A DNA stretch of 64,000 nt from Heliopora coerulea. Taxonomy: Eukaryota; Cnidaria; Anthozoa; Scleralcyonacea; Helioporidae. The notes under the pieces are model-generated. The model was not told where the DNA came from and ran no database searches. It saw nothing but the letters and a program-made list of their open reading frames with translations. Every line of letters begins with the position of its first letter. Position 1 is the stretch's first letter. The position numbers and the translations under genes are program-made. Below, piece by piece: positions 50,151 to 63,367 of this stretch. The DNA is taken from the NCBI GenBank assembly GCA_030142905.1, contig JASJOG010000167.1, forward strand, positions 595,001 to 659,000. The letters are read 5' to 3'.

Positions 50151-51068
50151 CCATATATTTTGAAATACTGCTCGAATCATTGATCTAATGCTTTTATCCA
50201 CTTCTCTGGCCAAAATAGATAATTTTACAATCATTGGCGATGTTTGGACAACTTTCGACAAACGCAAATAACTCAAGCCACAACAGTTACACATCTCCAT
50301 GCACTAATCGTCTTATCTCGCGGAAATAGAGCGATTTTGAGGAGATTGAAAATTTTTAAGAGTAACCCGTCGAATCAACGGAATTCGATTTGTTTTATAA
50401 TGTTTGGGTTAAAAAGAACATTTTAGAAGCATAGGAAGTGTTTGTACACTTACTTGGTTTTCACTCATTTCTAACCATACTTATGACTTTTAACGTATAA
50501 GACTTAAAGGGACAATTTCAACACGTTGCCATATATTTTGAAATACTGTTCGAATCATTGATCTAATGCTTTTATCCACTTCTCTGGCGCATATTGATCA
50601 TTTTGCAATTATTGGCGAGGTTTGGCCAACTTTCGACAAACGCAAATAACTCAAGCCACAACCGTTACAAAGCTCCATTCACCATTCGTCTTTTCTCGTG
50701 GATATAGAGCGATTTTGAGGAGATTGAAATTTTTGAGAGCAACTCGTGGAATCGAGGAAATTCGATTTGTTTTATAATGTTTAGGTGGGAAAGATCATAT
50801 TAGAAGCATTGTGTTGGTTTCACACAACTATTTTGCTTTCACCCAATTCTAACCATACTTACGGCTTTTAATGTATAAGGCGTAACCGGACAATTTCAAG
50901 ATATTGCCAAATTTTCAGAAATACTGCTCCAATCAATGAAATAATACTTTTATCCTATTCTGTGACGCGAAAAAATCAGTTTGCAATCATTGGAGAGGTT
51001 TGGCCAACATTCGACAAAAGCGACTAACTCAAGCCACAATCGTTACACTTCTCCATGCACTAATCGTC

Positions 51069-51085
51069 TTATCTCGCGGAGATAA
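51069..51085. repeat. Inverted repeat in sat379 (representative)
   Basis: TTATCTC and GAGATAA flank GCG, a perfect 7-bp stem with a 3-nt loop. Most monomers have this site; common variants (TTATCTCGCGCAGATAA, TTATCTTGCGCAGATAA) keep a 6-bp stem. Its role is unknown; it could bind a dimeric protein or simply be inherited structure. Confidence 0.6.
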
Positions 51086-53517
51086 AGCGATATTGAGGAG
51101 ATTGAAAATTTTTGATAGCGACTCGTCTAATCAACGGTATTCGATTTGTTTTATAATGTTTGGGTTTAAAAGAACATTTTAGAAGCATAGGAAGTGTTTT
51201 GTACACTTACTTGGTTTTCACCCATTTCTAACCATACTTATGACTTTTAACGTATAAGATTTAAAGGGACAATTTCAACACATTGCCATATATTTTGAAA
51301 TACTGCTCGAATCATTGATTTAATGCTTTTATCCACTTCTCTGGCCCATATAGATCATTTTAAAATCATTGTCGAGGATTGGCCAACTTTCGACAAACGC
51401 AAATAACTCAAGCCACAATCGTTACAAAGCTCCATTCACCATTCGTCTTTTCTCGTGGATATAGAGCGATTTTGAGGAGATTGAAAATTTTTAAGAACAA
51501 CTCGTCGAATCAACGGAATTCGATTTGTTTTATAATGTTTGGGTTTAAAAGAACATTTTAGAAGCATAGGAAGTGTTTTGTACACTTACTTGGTTTTCAC
51601 CCATTTCTAACCATACTTATGACTTTTAACGTATAAGACTTAAAGGGACAATTTCAACACGTTGCCATATATTTTGAAATACTGTTCGAATCATTGATTT
51701 AATGCTTTTATCCACTTCTCTGGCCAATATAGATCATTTTAAAATCATTGTCGAGGATTGGCCAACTTTCGACAAACGCAAATAACTCAAGCCACAACCG
51801 TTACAAAGCTCCATTCACCATTCGTCTTTTCTCGTGGATATAGAGCGATTTTGAGGAGATTGAAAATTTTTGAGAGCAACTCGTGGAATCGAGGAAATTC
51901 GATTTGTTTTATAATGTTTGGGTGGGAAAGATCATATTAGAAGCATTGTGTTGGTTTCATACAACTATTTTGCTTTCACCCAATTCTAACCATACTTACG
52001 GCTTTTAATGTATAAGGCGTAACCGGACAATTTCAAGATATTGCCAAATTTTCAGAAATACTGCTCCAATCAATGAAATAATACTTTTATCCTATTCTGT
52101 AACGCGAAAAAATCAGTTTGCAATCATTGGAGAGGTTTGGCCAACTTTCGACAAAAGCGACTAACCCAACCACAACCGTTACACTTCTCCATGCACTAAT
52201 CGTCTTATCTCGCGGAGATAAAGCGATATTGAGGAGATTGAAAATTTTTGATAGCGACTCGTCTAATCAACGGTATTCGATTTGTTTGATGAAGTCTGCT
52301 TGGAAAAGATCATTTTAGAAGCATTGGGTTGGTTTCTCACAACTATTCTACTTTCACCGAATTCTAACCATACTTATGGCATTTAACGTATAAAGCGTAA
52401 TGACCCAATTTCAACACATTGCCATATATTTTGAAATACTGCTCGAATCATTGATCTAATGCTTTTATCCACTTCTCTGGCCCATATAAATAATTTTACA
52501 ATCATTGGCGTGGATTGGCCAACTTTCGACAAACGCAAATAACTCAAGCCAAAACCGTTACACAGCTCCATTCACCAATCGTCTTATCTTGCGCAGATAA
52601 AGCGATTTTGAGGAGATTGAAAATTTTTGAGAGCGACTCGTCTAATCAACGGAATTCGATTTGTTTTATAATGTTTGGGTGGGAAAGATCATTTTAGAAG
52701 CATTGGTTTGGTTTTGCTTAACTACTCTGCTTTCACCAAATTCTAGCCATACTTATGGCATTTAACGTATAAGGCGTAACGGGACAATTTCAACACATTG
52801 CCATATATTATGAAATACTGCTCGAATCATTGATCTAATGCTTTTATCCACTTGTCTGCCCCATATAGATCATTTTATAATCATTGGCGAGGTTTGGCCA
52901 ACTTATGACAAACGCCACTAACTCAAGCCACAACCGTTACAAAGCTCCATTCACCATTCGTCTTATCACGCAGAGATAGAGCAATTTTTATGTGATTGAA
53001 AATTTTTGAGAGCTACTCGTCGAATCAACGGAGTTCGATTTGTTTTATAATGTTTGAGTTTAAAAGAACATTTTAGAAGGAGAGGAAGTCTTTTGTTCAC
53101 CTACTTTGTTTTCACCCTTTTCTAACCATACTTATGACTTTTAACGTATAAGACTTAAAGAGACAGTTTCAGCACATTGCCATATATTTTGAAATACTGC
53201 TCAAATCATTGACTAATACTTTTTTCCACTTCACTAGCCCATATTCATCATTTTACAATCATTGGCGAGGATTAACTAACTTTCGACTAAAGCCACTAAC
53301 TCAAGCCACAACCGTTACACAGCTCCATTCATCAATCGTCTTATATCGCGCAGATAAAGCGATTTTGAGGAGATTGAAAATTTTTGAATTGACTCGACTA
53401 ATCAACGGATTTCGATTTGTTTTATAATGTTTGGGTGGGATAGATCATTTTAGAAGCTTTCGATTTGTTTCGCCCAACTATTCTGCTTTCACCCTATTCT
53501 AAACATACTTATGACTT

Positions 53518-56500
53518 TTAACGTATAAGACTTAAAGAGACAATTTCAACACATTGCCATATATTTTGAAATACTGCTCGAATCATTGATCTAATGCTTT
53601 TATCCACCACTCTGGCCAATATAAATAATTTTACAATCATTGGCGTGGATTGGCCAACTTTCGACAAACGCAAATAACTCAAGCAACAACCGTTACACAG
53701 CTCCATTCACCAATCGTCTTATCTTGCGCAGATAAAGCGATTTTGAGGAGATTGAAAATTTTTGAGAGCGACTCGTCTAATCAACGGAATTCGATTTGTT
53801 TTATAATGTTTGGGTAGGAAAGATCATTTTAGAAGCATTGGTTTGGTTTTGCTTAACTATTCTATTTTTAACCTAAATCTAGCCATACTTACGGCATTTA
53901 ACGTATAAGGCGAAACGGGACAATTTCAACACATTGCCATATATTTAAAAATACTGTTCGAATCAATGATCTAATGCTTTTATCCACTTCTCTGGCCAAT
54001 GTAGATTATTTAGTAATCATTGTAGAGGTTTGGAGATCTTTCGACAAACGCCACTAACTCAAGCCTCAACCGTTACACAGCTCCATTCATCAATCGTCTT
54101 ATCTCGCGCAGATAAAGCGATTTTGAGATGAATGAAAATTTTTTAGGGCAACTCGTCGATCAACGGAATTCGATTTGTTTTATAATGTTTGGGTTTATAA
54201 GATCATTTTAAAAGCATTGGGTTAGTTTCGCACAACTATTCTGCTTTCACCCAATTCTAACCATACTTATGGCATTTAACGTATAAAGCGTAATGAGACA
54301 ATTTCAACACATTGCCATATATTTTGAAATACTGCTCGAATCATTGATCTAATGCTTTTATCCACTTCTCTGGCCCATATAGATCATTTTACAATCATTG
54401 GCGAGGTTTGGGCAACTTTCGACAAATGTGACTAACTCAAGCCACAACCGTTGCACAGCTCCATTCACCAATAGTCTTATCTCGCGTGGATAAAGCGATT
54501 TTAAAGAGATTGAAAATTTTTGAGATACACTCGACTAATGAACGGTATTCGATTTGTTTTATAATGTTTTGGTTTAAAAGAACATTTTAGAAGCATAGGA
54601 AGAGTTTTGTACACTTACTTGGTTTTCACCCATTTCTAACCATACTTATGACTTTTAACGTATAAGACTTAAAGCGACAATTTCAACACATTGCCATATA
54701 TTTTGAAATACTGCTCGAATCATTGATCTAATGCTTTTATCCACTTCTCAAGCCCATATAGATCATTTTAAAATCATTGTCGAGGATTGGCAAACTTTCG
54801 ACAAACGCCACTAACTCAAGCCACAACCGTTACACAGCTCCATTCATCAATCGTCTTATCTCGCGCAGATAAAGCGATTTTGGGGAGATTGAAAATTTTT
54901 GAATTGACTCGACTAATCAACGGATTTCGATTTGTTTTATAATGTTTGGGTGGGAAAGATAATTTTACGAGCGTTGGGTTGGTTTCGCACAGCAATTCTG
55001 TTATCACCCAATTCTAACCATACTTACGGCTTTTAACGTATAAAGCGTAATGAGACAATTTCAACCCTTTGCCATATATTTTGAAATAATGCTCGAATCA
55101 TTGATCTAATGCTTTTATCCACTTCTCTGGCCCATATAGATAATTTTACAATCATTGGCGAGGTTTGGCCAACTTTCGAAAAACGCAAATAACTCAAAGC
55201 ACCACCGTTGCACAGCTCCATTCACCAAGTGTCTTATCTCGCGCAGATAAAGCGATTTGAGGTGATTAAAAATTTTTGAGATAGACTAGACTAATGAACG
55301 GTATTCGATTTGTTTTATAATGTTTGGGTGGGATAGATCATTTTAGAAGCTTTCGAATTGTTTCGCCTAACTATTCTGCTTTCACCCTATTCTAAACATA
55401 CTTATGACTTTTAACGTATAAGACTTAAAGAGACAATTTCAACACATTGCCATATATTTTGAAATACAGCTCGGATCATTGATCTAATGCTTTTATCCAC
55501 TTCTCTGGCCCATATAAATAATTTTACAATCATTGGCGTGGATTGGCCAACTTTCGACAAACGCAAATAACTCAAGCCAAAACCGTTACACAGCTCTATT
55601 CACCAATCGTCTTATCTTGCGCAGATAAAGCGATTTTGAGGAGATTGAAAATTTTTGAGAGCGACTCGTCTAATCAACGGAATTCGATTTGTTTTATAAT
55701 GTTTGGGCGGGAAAGATCATTTTAGAAGCATTGGTTTGGTTTTGCTTAACTACTCTGCTTTCACCAAATTCTAGCCATACTTATGGCATTTAACGTATAA
55801 GGCGTAACGGGACAATTTCAACACATTGCCATATATTATGAAATACTGCTCGAATCATTGATCTAATGCTTTTATCCACTTGTCTGCCCCATATAGATCA
55901 TTTTATAATCATTGGCGAGGTTTGGCCAACTTATGACAAACGCCACTAACTCAAGCCACAACCGTTACAAAGCTCCATTCACCATTCGTCTTATCACGCG
56001 GAGATAGAGCGATTTTTAGGTGATTGAAAATTTTTGAGAGCTACTCGTCGAATCAACGGAGTTCGATTTGTTTTATAATGTTTGAGTTTAAAAGAACATT
56101 TTAGAAGGAGAGGAAGTCTTTTGTTCACCTACTTTGTTTTCACCCATTTCTAACCATACTTATGACTTTTAACGTATAAGACTTAAAGAGACAATTTCAA
56201 CACATTGCCATATATTTTGAAATACTGCTCGAATCATTGATCTAATGCTTTTATCCACTTCTCTGGCCCATATAGATAATTTTACAATCATTGGTGAGGT
56301 TTGGACAACTTTCGACAAACGCAAATAACTCAAGCCACAACGGTTACACATCTCCATGCACTAATCGTCTTATCTCGCGGAGATAGAGCGATTTTGAAGA
56401 GATTGAAAATTTTTAAGAGCAACTCGTCGAATCAACGGAATTCGATTTGTTTTATAATGTTTGGGTTTAAAAGAACATTTTAGAAGCATAGGAAGTGTTT

Positions 56501-58442
56501 TGTTCACCTACTTGGTTTTCACCCATTTCTAACCATTTTTATGACTTTTAACGTATAAGACTTAAAGAGACAATTTCAACACATTGCCATATATTTTGAA
56601 ATACAGCTCGGATCATTGATCTAATGCTTTTATCCACTTCTCTGGCCCATATAAATAATTTTACAATCATTGGCGTGGATTGGCCAACTTTCGACAAACG
56701 CCACTAACTCAAGCTACAACCGTTACACAGCTCCATTCACCAATCGTCTTATCTCGCGGAGATAAAGCGATTTTGAGGAGATTGAAAATTTTTAAGAGCG
56801 ACTCGACTAATCAACGGAATTTGATTTCTTTTATAATGTTTGGGTGGGAAAGATCATTTTAGAAGCATTGGGTTAGTTTCGCCACAACTATTCTGCTTTC
56901 ACCCTATTCTTGCTATACTTATGGCATTTAACGTATAAGGAGTAACGGTGCAATTTCAACACATTGCGATATATGTTGAAATACTGCTCGAATCATTGAT
57001 CTAATTCTTTTATCCACTTCTCTGGCCCATATTGATCATTTTGCAATTAATGGGGAGGATTTGGCCAACTTTCGACAAACGCAAATAACTCAAGCCACAA
57101 CCGTTACAAAGCTCCATTCACCATTCGTCTTTTCTCGTGGAGATAGAGCGATTTTGAGGAGATTGAAAATTTTTGAGAGCAACTCGTCGAATAAACGGAT
57201 TTCGATTTGTTTTATAATGTTTGGGTAGGAAAGATAATTTTAGAAGCATTGGGTTGGTTTCGAACAGCTATTCTGCTATCACCCAATTCTAACCATACTT
57301 ATGGCTTTTAACGTATAAAGCGTAACGGGACAATTTCAACACATTGCCATATATTTTGAAATACAGCTCGGATCATTGATCTAATGCTTTTATCCACTTC
57401 TCTGGCCCATATAAATAATTTTACAATCATTGGCGTGGATTGGCCAACTTTCGACAAACGCAAATAACTCAAGCCAAAACCGTTACACAGCTCTATTCAC
57501 CAATCGTCTTATCTTGCGCAGATAAAGCGATTTTGAGGAGATTGAAAATTTTTGAGAGCGACTCGTCTAATCAACGGAATTCGATTTGTTTTATAATGTT
57601 TGGGTGGAAAAGATCATTTTAGAAGCATTGGTTTGGTTTTGCTTAACTACTCTGCTTTCACCAAATTCTAGCCATACTTATGGCATTTAACGTATAAGGC
57701 GTAACGGGACAATTTCAACACATTGCCATATATTATGAAATACTGCTCGAATCATTGATCTAATGCTTTTATCCACTTGTCTGCCCCATATAGATCATTT
57801 TATAATCATTGGCGAGGTTTGGCCAACTTATGACAAACGCCACTAACTCAAGCCACAACCGTTACAAAGCTCCATTCACCATTCGTCTTATCACGCAGAG
57901 ATAGAGCAATTTTTATGTGATTGAAAATTTTTGAGAGCTACTCGTCGAATCAACGGAGTTCGATTTGTTTTATAATGTTTGAGTTTAAAAGAACATTTTA
58001 GAAGGAGAGGAAGTCTTTTGTTCACCTACTTTGTTTTCACCCATTTCTAACCATACTTATGACTTTTAACGTATAAGACTTAAAGAGACAATTTCAACAC
58101 ATTGCCATATATTTTGAAATACTGCTCAAATCATTGACTAATGCTTTTATCCACTTCACTAGCCCATATTCATCATTTTACAATCATTGGCGAGGATTAA
58201 CCAACTTTCGACTAAAGCCACTAACTCAAGCCACAACCGTTACACAGCTCCATTCATCAATCGTCTTATCTCGCGCAGATAAAGCGATTTTGGGGAGATT
58301 GAAAATTTTTGAATTGACTCGACTAATCAACGGATTTCGATTTGTTTTATAATGTTTGGGTGGGATAGATCATTTTAGAAGCTTTCGATTTGTTTCGCCC
58401 AACTATTCGGCTTTCACCCTATTCTAAACATACTTATGAATT
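53518..58442 (-). repeat. sat379 higher-order repeat, copy 1 (13 monomers)
   Basis: A 4,925-bp block of 13 diverged monomers that repeats at 58,443. Landmarks recur at exactly this offset, for example GTAGATTATTTAGTAATC at 54,001 and 58,926, and CTATTCTTGCTATAC at 56,905 and 61,830. Its first ~200 bp differ more from copy 2 than the rest, so the homogenised tract starts within this copy. Confidence 0.9.
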
Positions 58443-61400
58443 TTAACGGATAAGACTTAAAGAGACAATTTCAACACATTGCCATATATTTTGAAATACT
58501 GCTCGAATCATTGATCTAATGCTTTTATCCACTTCTCTGGCCCATATAAATAATTTTACAATCATTGGCGTGGATTGGCCAACTTTCGACAAACGCAAAT
58601 AACTCAAGCAACAACCGTTACACAGCTCCATTCACCAATCGTCTTATCTTGCGCAGATAAAGCGATTTTGAGGAGATTGAAAATTTTTGAGAGCGACTCG
58701 TCTAATCAACGGAATTCGATTTGTTTTATAATGTTTGGGTAGGAAAGATCATTTTAGAAGCATTGGTTTGGTTTTGCTTAACTATTCTATTTTTAACCTA
58801 AATCTAGCCATACTTACGGCATTTAACGTATAAGGCGAAACGGGACAATTTCAACACATTGCCATATATTTAAAAATACTGTTCGAATCAATGATCTAAT
58901 GCTTTTATCCACTTCTCTGGCCAATGTAGATTATTTAGTAATCATTGTAGAGGTTTGGAGATCTTTCGACAAACGCCACTAACTCAAGCCTCAACCGTTA
59001 CACAGCTCCATTCATCAATCGTCTTATCTCGCGCAGATAAAGCGATTTTGAGATGAATGAAAATTTTTTAGGGCAACTCGTCGATCAACGGAATTCGATT
59101 TGTTTTATAATGTTTGGGTTTATAAGATCATTTTAAAAGCATTGGGTTAGTTTCGCACAACTATTCTGCTTTCACCCAATTCTAACCATACTTATGGCAT
59201 TTAACGTATAAAGCGTAATGAGACAATTTCAACACATTGCCATATATTTTGAAATACTGCTCGAATCATTGATCTAATGCTTTTATCCACTTCTCTGGCC
59301 CATATAGATCATTTTACAATCATTGGCGAGGTTTGGGCAACTTTCGACAAATGTGACTAACTCAAGCCACAACCGTTGCACAGCTCCATTCACCAATAGT
59401 CTTATCTCGCGTGGATAAAGCGATTTTAAAGAGATTGAAAATTTTTGAGATACACTCGACTAATGAACGGTATTCGATTTGTTTTATAATGTTTTGGTTT
59501 AAAAGAACATTTTAGAAGCATAGGAAGAGTTTTGTACACTTACTTGGTTTTCACCCATTTCTAACCATACTTATGACTTTTAACGTATAAGACTTAAAGC
59601 GACAATTTCAACACATTGCCATATATTTTGAAATACTGCTCGAATCATTGATCTAATGCTTTTATCCACTTCTCAAGCCCATATAGATCATTTTAAAATC
59701 ATTGTCGAGGATTGGCAAACTTTCGACAAACGCCACTAACTCAAGCCACAACCGTTACACAGCTCCATTCATCAATCGTCTTATCTCGCGCAGATAAAGC
59801 GATTTTGGGGAGATTGAAAATTTTTGAATTGACTCGACTAATCAACGGATTTCGATTTGTTTTATAATGTTTGGGTGGGAAAGATAATTTTACGAGCGTT
59901 GGGTTGGTTTCGCACAGCAATTCTGTTATCACCCAATTCTAACCATACTTACGGCTTTTAACGTATAAAGCGTAATGAGACAATTTCAACCCTTTGCCAT
60001 ATATTTTGAAATAATGCTCGAATCATTGATCTAATGCTTTTATCCACTTCTCTGGCCCATATAGATAATTTTACAATCATTGGCGAGGTTTGGCCAACTT
60101 TCGAAAAACGCAAATAACTCAAAGCACCACCGTTGCACAGCTCCATTCACCAAGTGTCTTATCTCGCGCAGATAAAGCGATTTGAGGTGATTAAAAATTT
60201 TTGAGATAGACTAGACTAATGAACGGTATTCGATTTGTTTTATAATGTTTGGGTGGGATAGATCATTTTAGAAGCTTTCGAATTGTTTCGCCTAACTATT
60301 CTGCTTTCACCCTATTCTAAACATACTTATGACTTTTAACGTATAAGACTTAAAGAGACAATTTCAACACATTGCCATATATTTTGAAATACAGCTCGGA
60401 TCATTGATCTAATGCTTTTATCCACTTCTCTGGCCCATATAAATAATTTTACAATCATTGGCGTGGATTGGCCAACTTTCGACAAACGCAAATAACTCAA
60501 GCCAAAACCGTTACACAGCTCTATTCACCAATCGTCTTATCTTGCGCAGATAAAGCGATTTTGAGGAGATTGAAAATTTTTGAGAGCGACTCGTCTAATC
60601 AACGGAATTCGATTTGTTTTATAATGTTTGGGCGGGAAAGATCATTTTAGAAGCATTGGTTTGGTTTTGCTTAACTACTCTGCTTTCACCAAATTCTAGC
60701 CATACTTATGGCATTTAACGTATAAGGCGTAACGGGACAATTTCAACACATTGCCATATATTATGAAATACTGCTCGAATCATTGATCTAATGCTTTTAT
60801 CCACTTGTCTGCCCCATATAGATCATTTTATAATCATTGGCGAGGTTTGGCCAACTTATGACAAACGCCACTAACTCAAGCCACAACCGTTACAAAGCTC
60901 CATTCACCATTCGTCTTATCACGCGGAGATAGAGCGATTTTTAGGTGATTGAAAATTTTTGAGAGCTACTCGTCGAATCAACGGAGTTCGATTTGTTTTA
61001 TAATGTTTGAGTTTAAAAGAACATTTTAGAAGGAGAGGAAGTCTTTTGTTCACCTACTTTGTTTTCACCCATTTCTAACCATACTTATGACTTTTAACGT
61101 ATAAGACTTAAAGAGACAATTTCAACACATTGCCATATATTTTGAAATACTGCTCGAATCATTGATCTAATGCTTTTATCCACTTCTCTGGCCCATATAG
61201 ATAATTTTACAATCATTGGTGAGGTTTGGACAACTTTCGACAAACGCAAATAACTCAAGCCACAACGGTTACACATCTCCATGCACTAATCGTCTTATCT
61301 CGCGGAGATAGAGCGATTTTGAAGAGATTGAAAATTTTTAAGAGCAACTCGTCGAATCAACGGAATTCGATTTGTTTTATAATGTTTGGGTTTAAAAGAA

Positions 61401-63367
61401 CATTTTAGAAGCATAGGAAGTGTTTTGTTCACCTACTTGGTTTTCACCCATTTCTAACCATTTTTATGACTTTTAACGTATAAGACTTAAAGAGACAATT
61501 TCAACACATTGCCATATATTTTGAAATACAGCTCGGATCATTGATCTAATGCTTTTATCCACTTCTCTGGCCCATATAAATAATTTTACAATCATTGGCG
61601 TGGATTGGCCAACTTTCGACAAACGCCACTAACTCAAGCTACAACCGTTACACAGCTCCATTCACCAATCGTCTTATCTCGCGGAGATAAAGCGATTTTG
61701 AGGAGATTGAAAATTTTTAAGAGCGACTCGACTAATCAACGGAATTTGATTTCTTTTATAATGTTTGGGTGGGAAAGATCATTTTAGAAGCATTGGGTTA
61801 GTTTCGCCACAACTATTCTGCTTTCACCCTATTCTTGCTATACTTATGGCATTTAACGTATAAGGAGTAACGGTGCAATTTCAACACATTGCGATATATG
61901 TTGAAATACTGCTCGAATCATTGATCTAATTCTTTTATCCACTTCTCTGGCCCATATTGATCATTTTGCAATTAATGGGGAGGATTTGGCCAACTTTCGA
62001 CAAACGCAAATAACTCAAGCCACAACCGTTACAAAGCTCCATTCACCATTCGTCTTTTCTCGTGGAGATAGAGCGATTTTGAGGAGATTGAAAATTTTTG
62101 AGAGCAACTCGTCGAATAAACGGATTTCGATTTGTTTTATAATGTTTGGGTAGGAAAGATAATTTTAGAAGCATTGGGTTGGTTTCGAACAGCTATTCTG
62201 CTATCACCCAATTCTAACCATACTTATGGCTTTTAACGTATAAAGCGTAACGGGACAATTTCAACACATTGCCATATATTTTGAAATACAGCTCGGATCA
62301 TTGATCTAATGCTTTTATCCACTTCTCTGGCCCATATAAATAATTTTACAATCATTGGCGTGGATTGGCCAACTTTCGACAAACGCAAATAACTCAAGCC
62401 AAAACCGTTACACAGCTCTATTCACCAATCGTCTTATCTTGCGCAGATAAAGCGATTTTGAGGAGATTGAAAATTTTTGAGAGCGACTCGTCTAATCAAC
62501 GGAATTCGATTTGTTTTATAATGTTTGGGTGGAAAAGATCATTTTAGAAGCATTGGTTTGGTTTTGCTTAACTACTCTGCTTTCACCAAATTCTAGCCAT
62601 ACTTATGGCATTTAACGTATAAGGCGTAACGGGACAATTTCAACACATTGCCATATATTATGAAATACTGCTCGAATCATTGATCTAATGCTTTTATCCA
62701 CTTGTCTGCCCCATATAGATCATTTTATAATCATTGGCGAGGTTTGGCCAACTTATGACAAACGCCACTAACTCAAGCCACAACCGTTACAAAGCTCCAT
62801 TCACCATTCGTCTTATCACGCAGAGATAGAGCAATTTTTATGTGATTGAAAATTTTTGAGAGCTACTCGTCGAATCAACGGAGTTCGATTTGTTTTATAA
62901 TGTTTGAGTTTAAAAGAACATTTTAGAAGGAGAGGAAGTCTTTTGTTCACCTACTTTGTTTTCACCCATTTCTAACCATACTTATGACTTTTAACGTATA
63001 AGACTTAAAGAGACAATTTCAACACATTGCCATATATTTTGAAATACTGCTCAAATCATTGACTAATGCTTTTATCCACTTCACTAGCCCATATTCATCA
63101 TTTTACAATCATTGGCGAGGATTAACCAACTTTCGACTAAAGCCACTAACTCAAGCCACAACCGTTACACAGCTCCATTCATCAATCGTCTTATCTCGCG
63201 CAGATAAAGCGATTTTGGGGAGATTGAAAATTTTTGAATTGACTCGACTAATCAACGGATTTCGATTTGTTTTATAATGTTTGGGTGGGATAGATCATTT
63301 TAGAAGCTTTCGATTTGTTTCGCCCAACTATTCGGCTTTCACCCTATTCTAAACATACTTATGAATT
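58443..63367 (-). repeat. sat379 higher-order repeat, copy 2
   Basis: Second 4,925-bp copy, almost identical by eye to copy 1 over most of its length. Confidence 0.9.
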
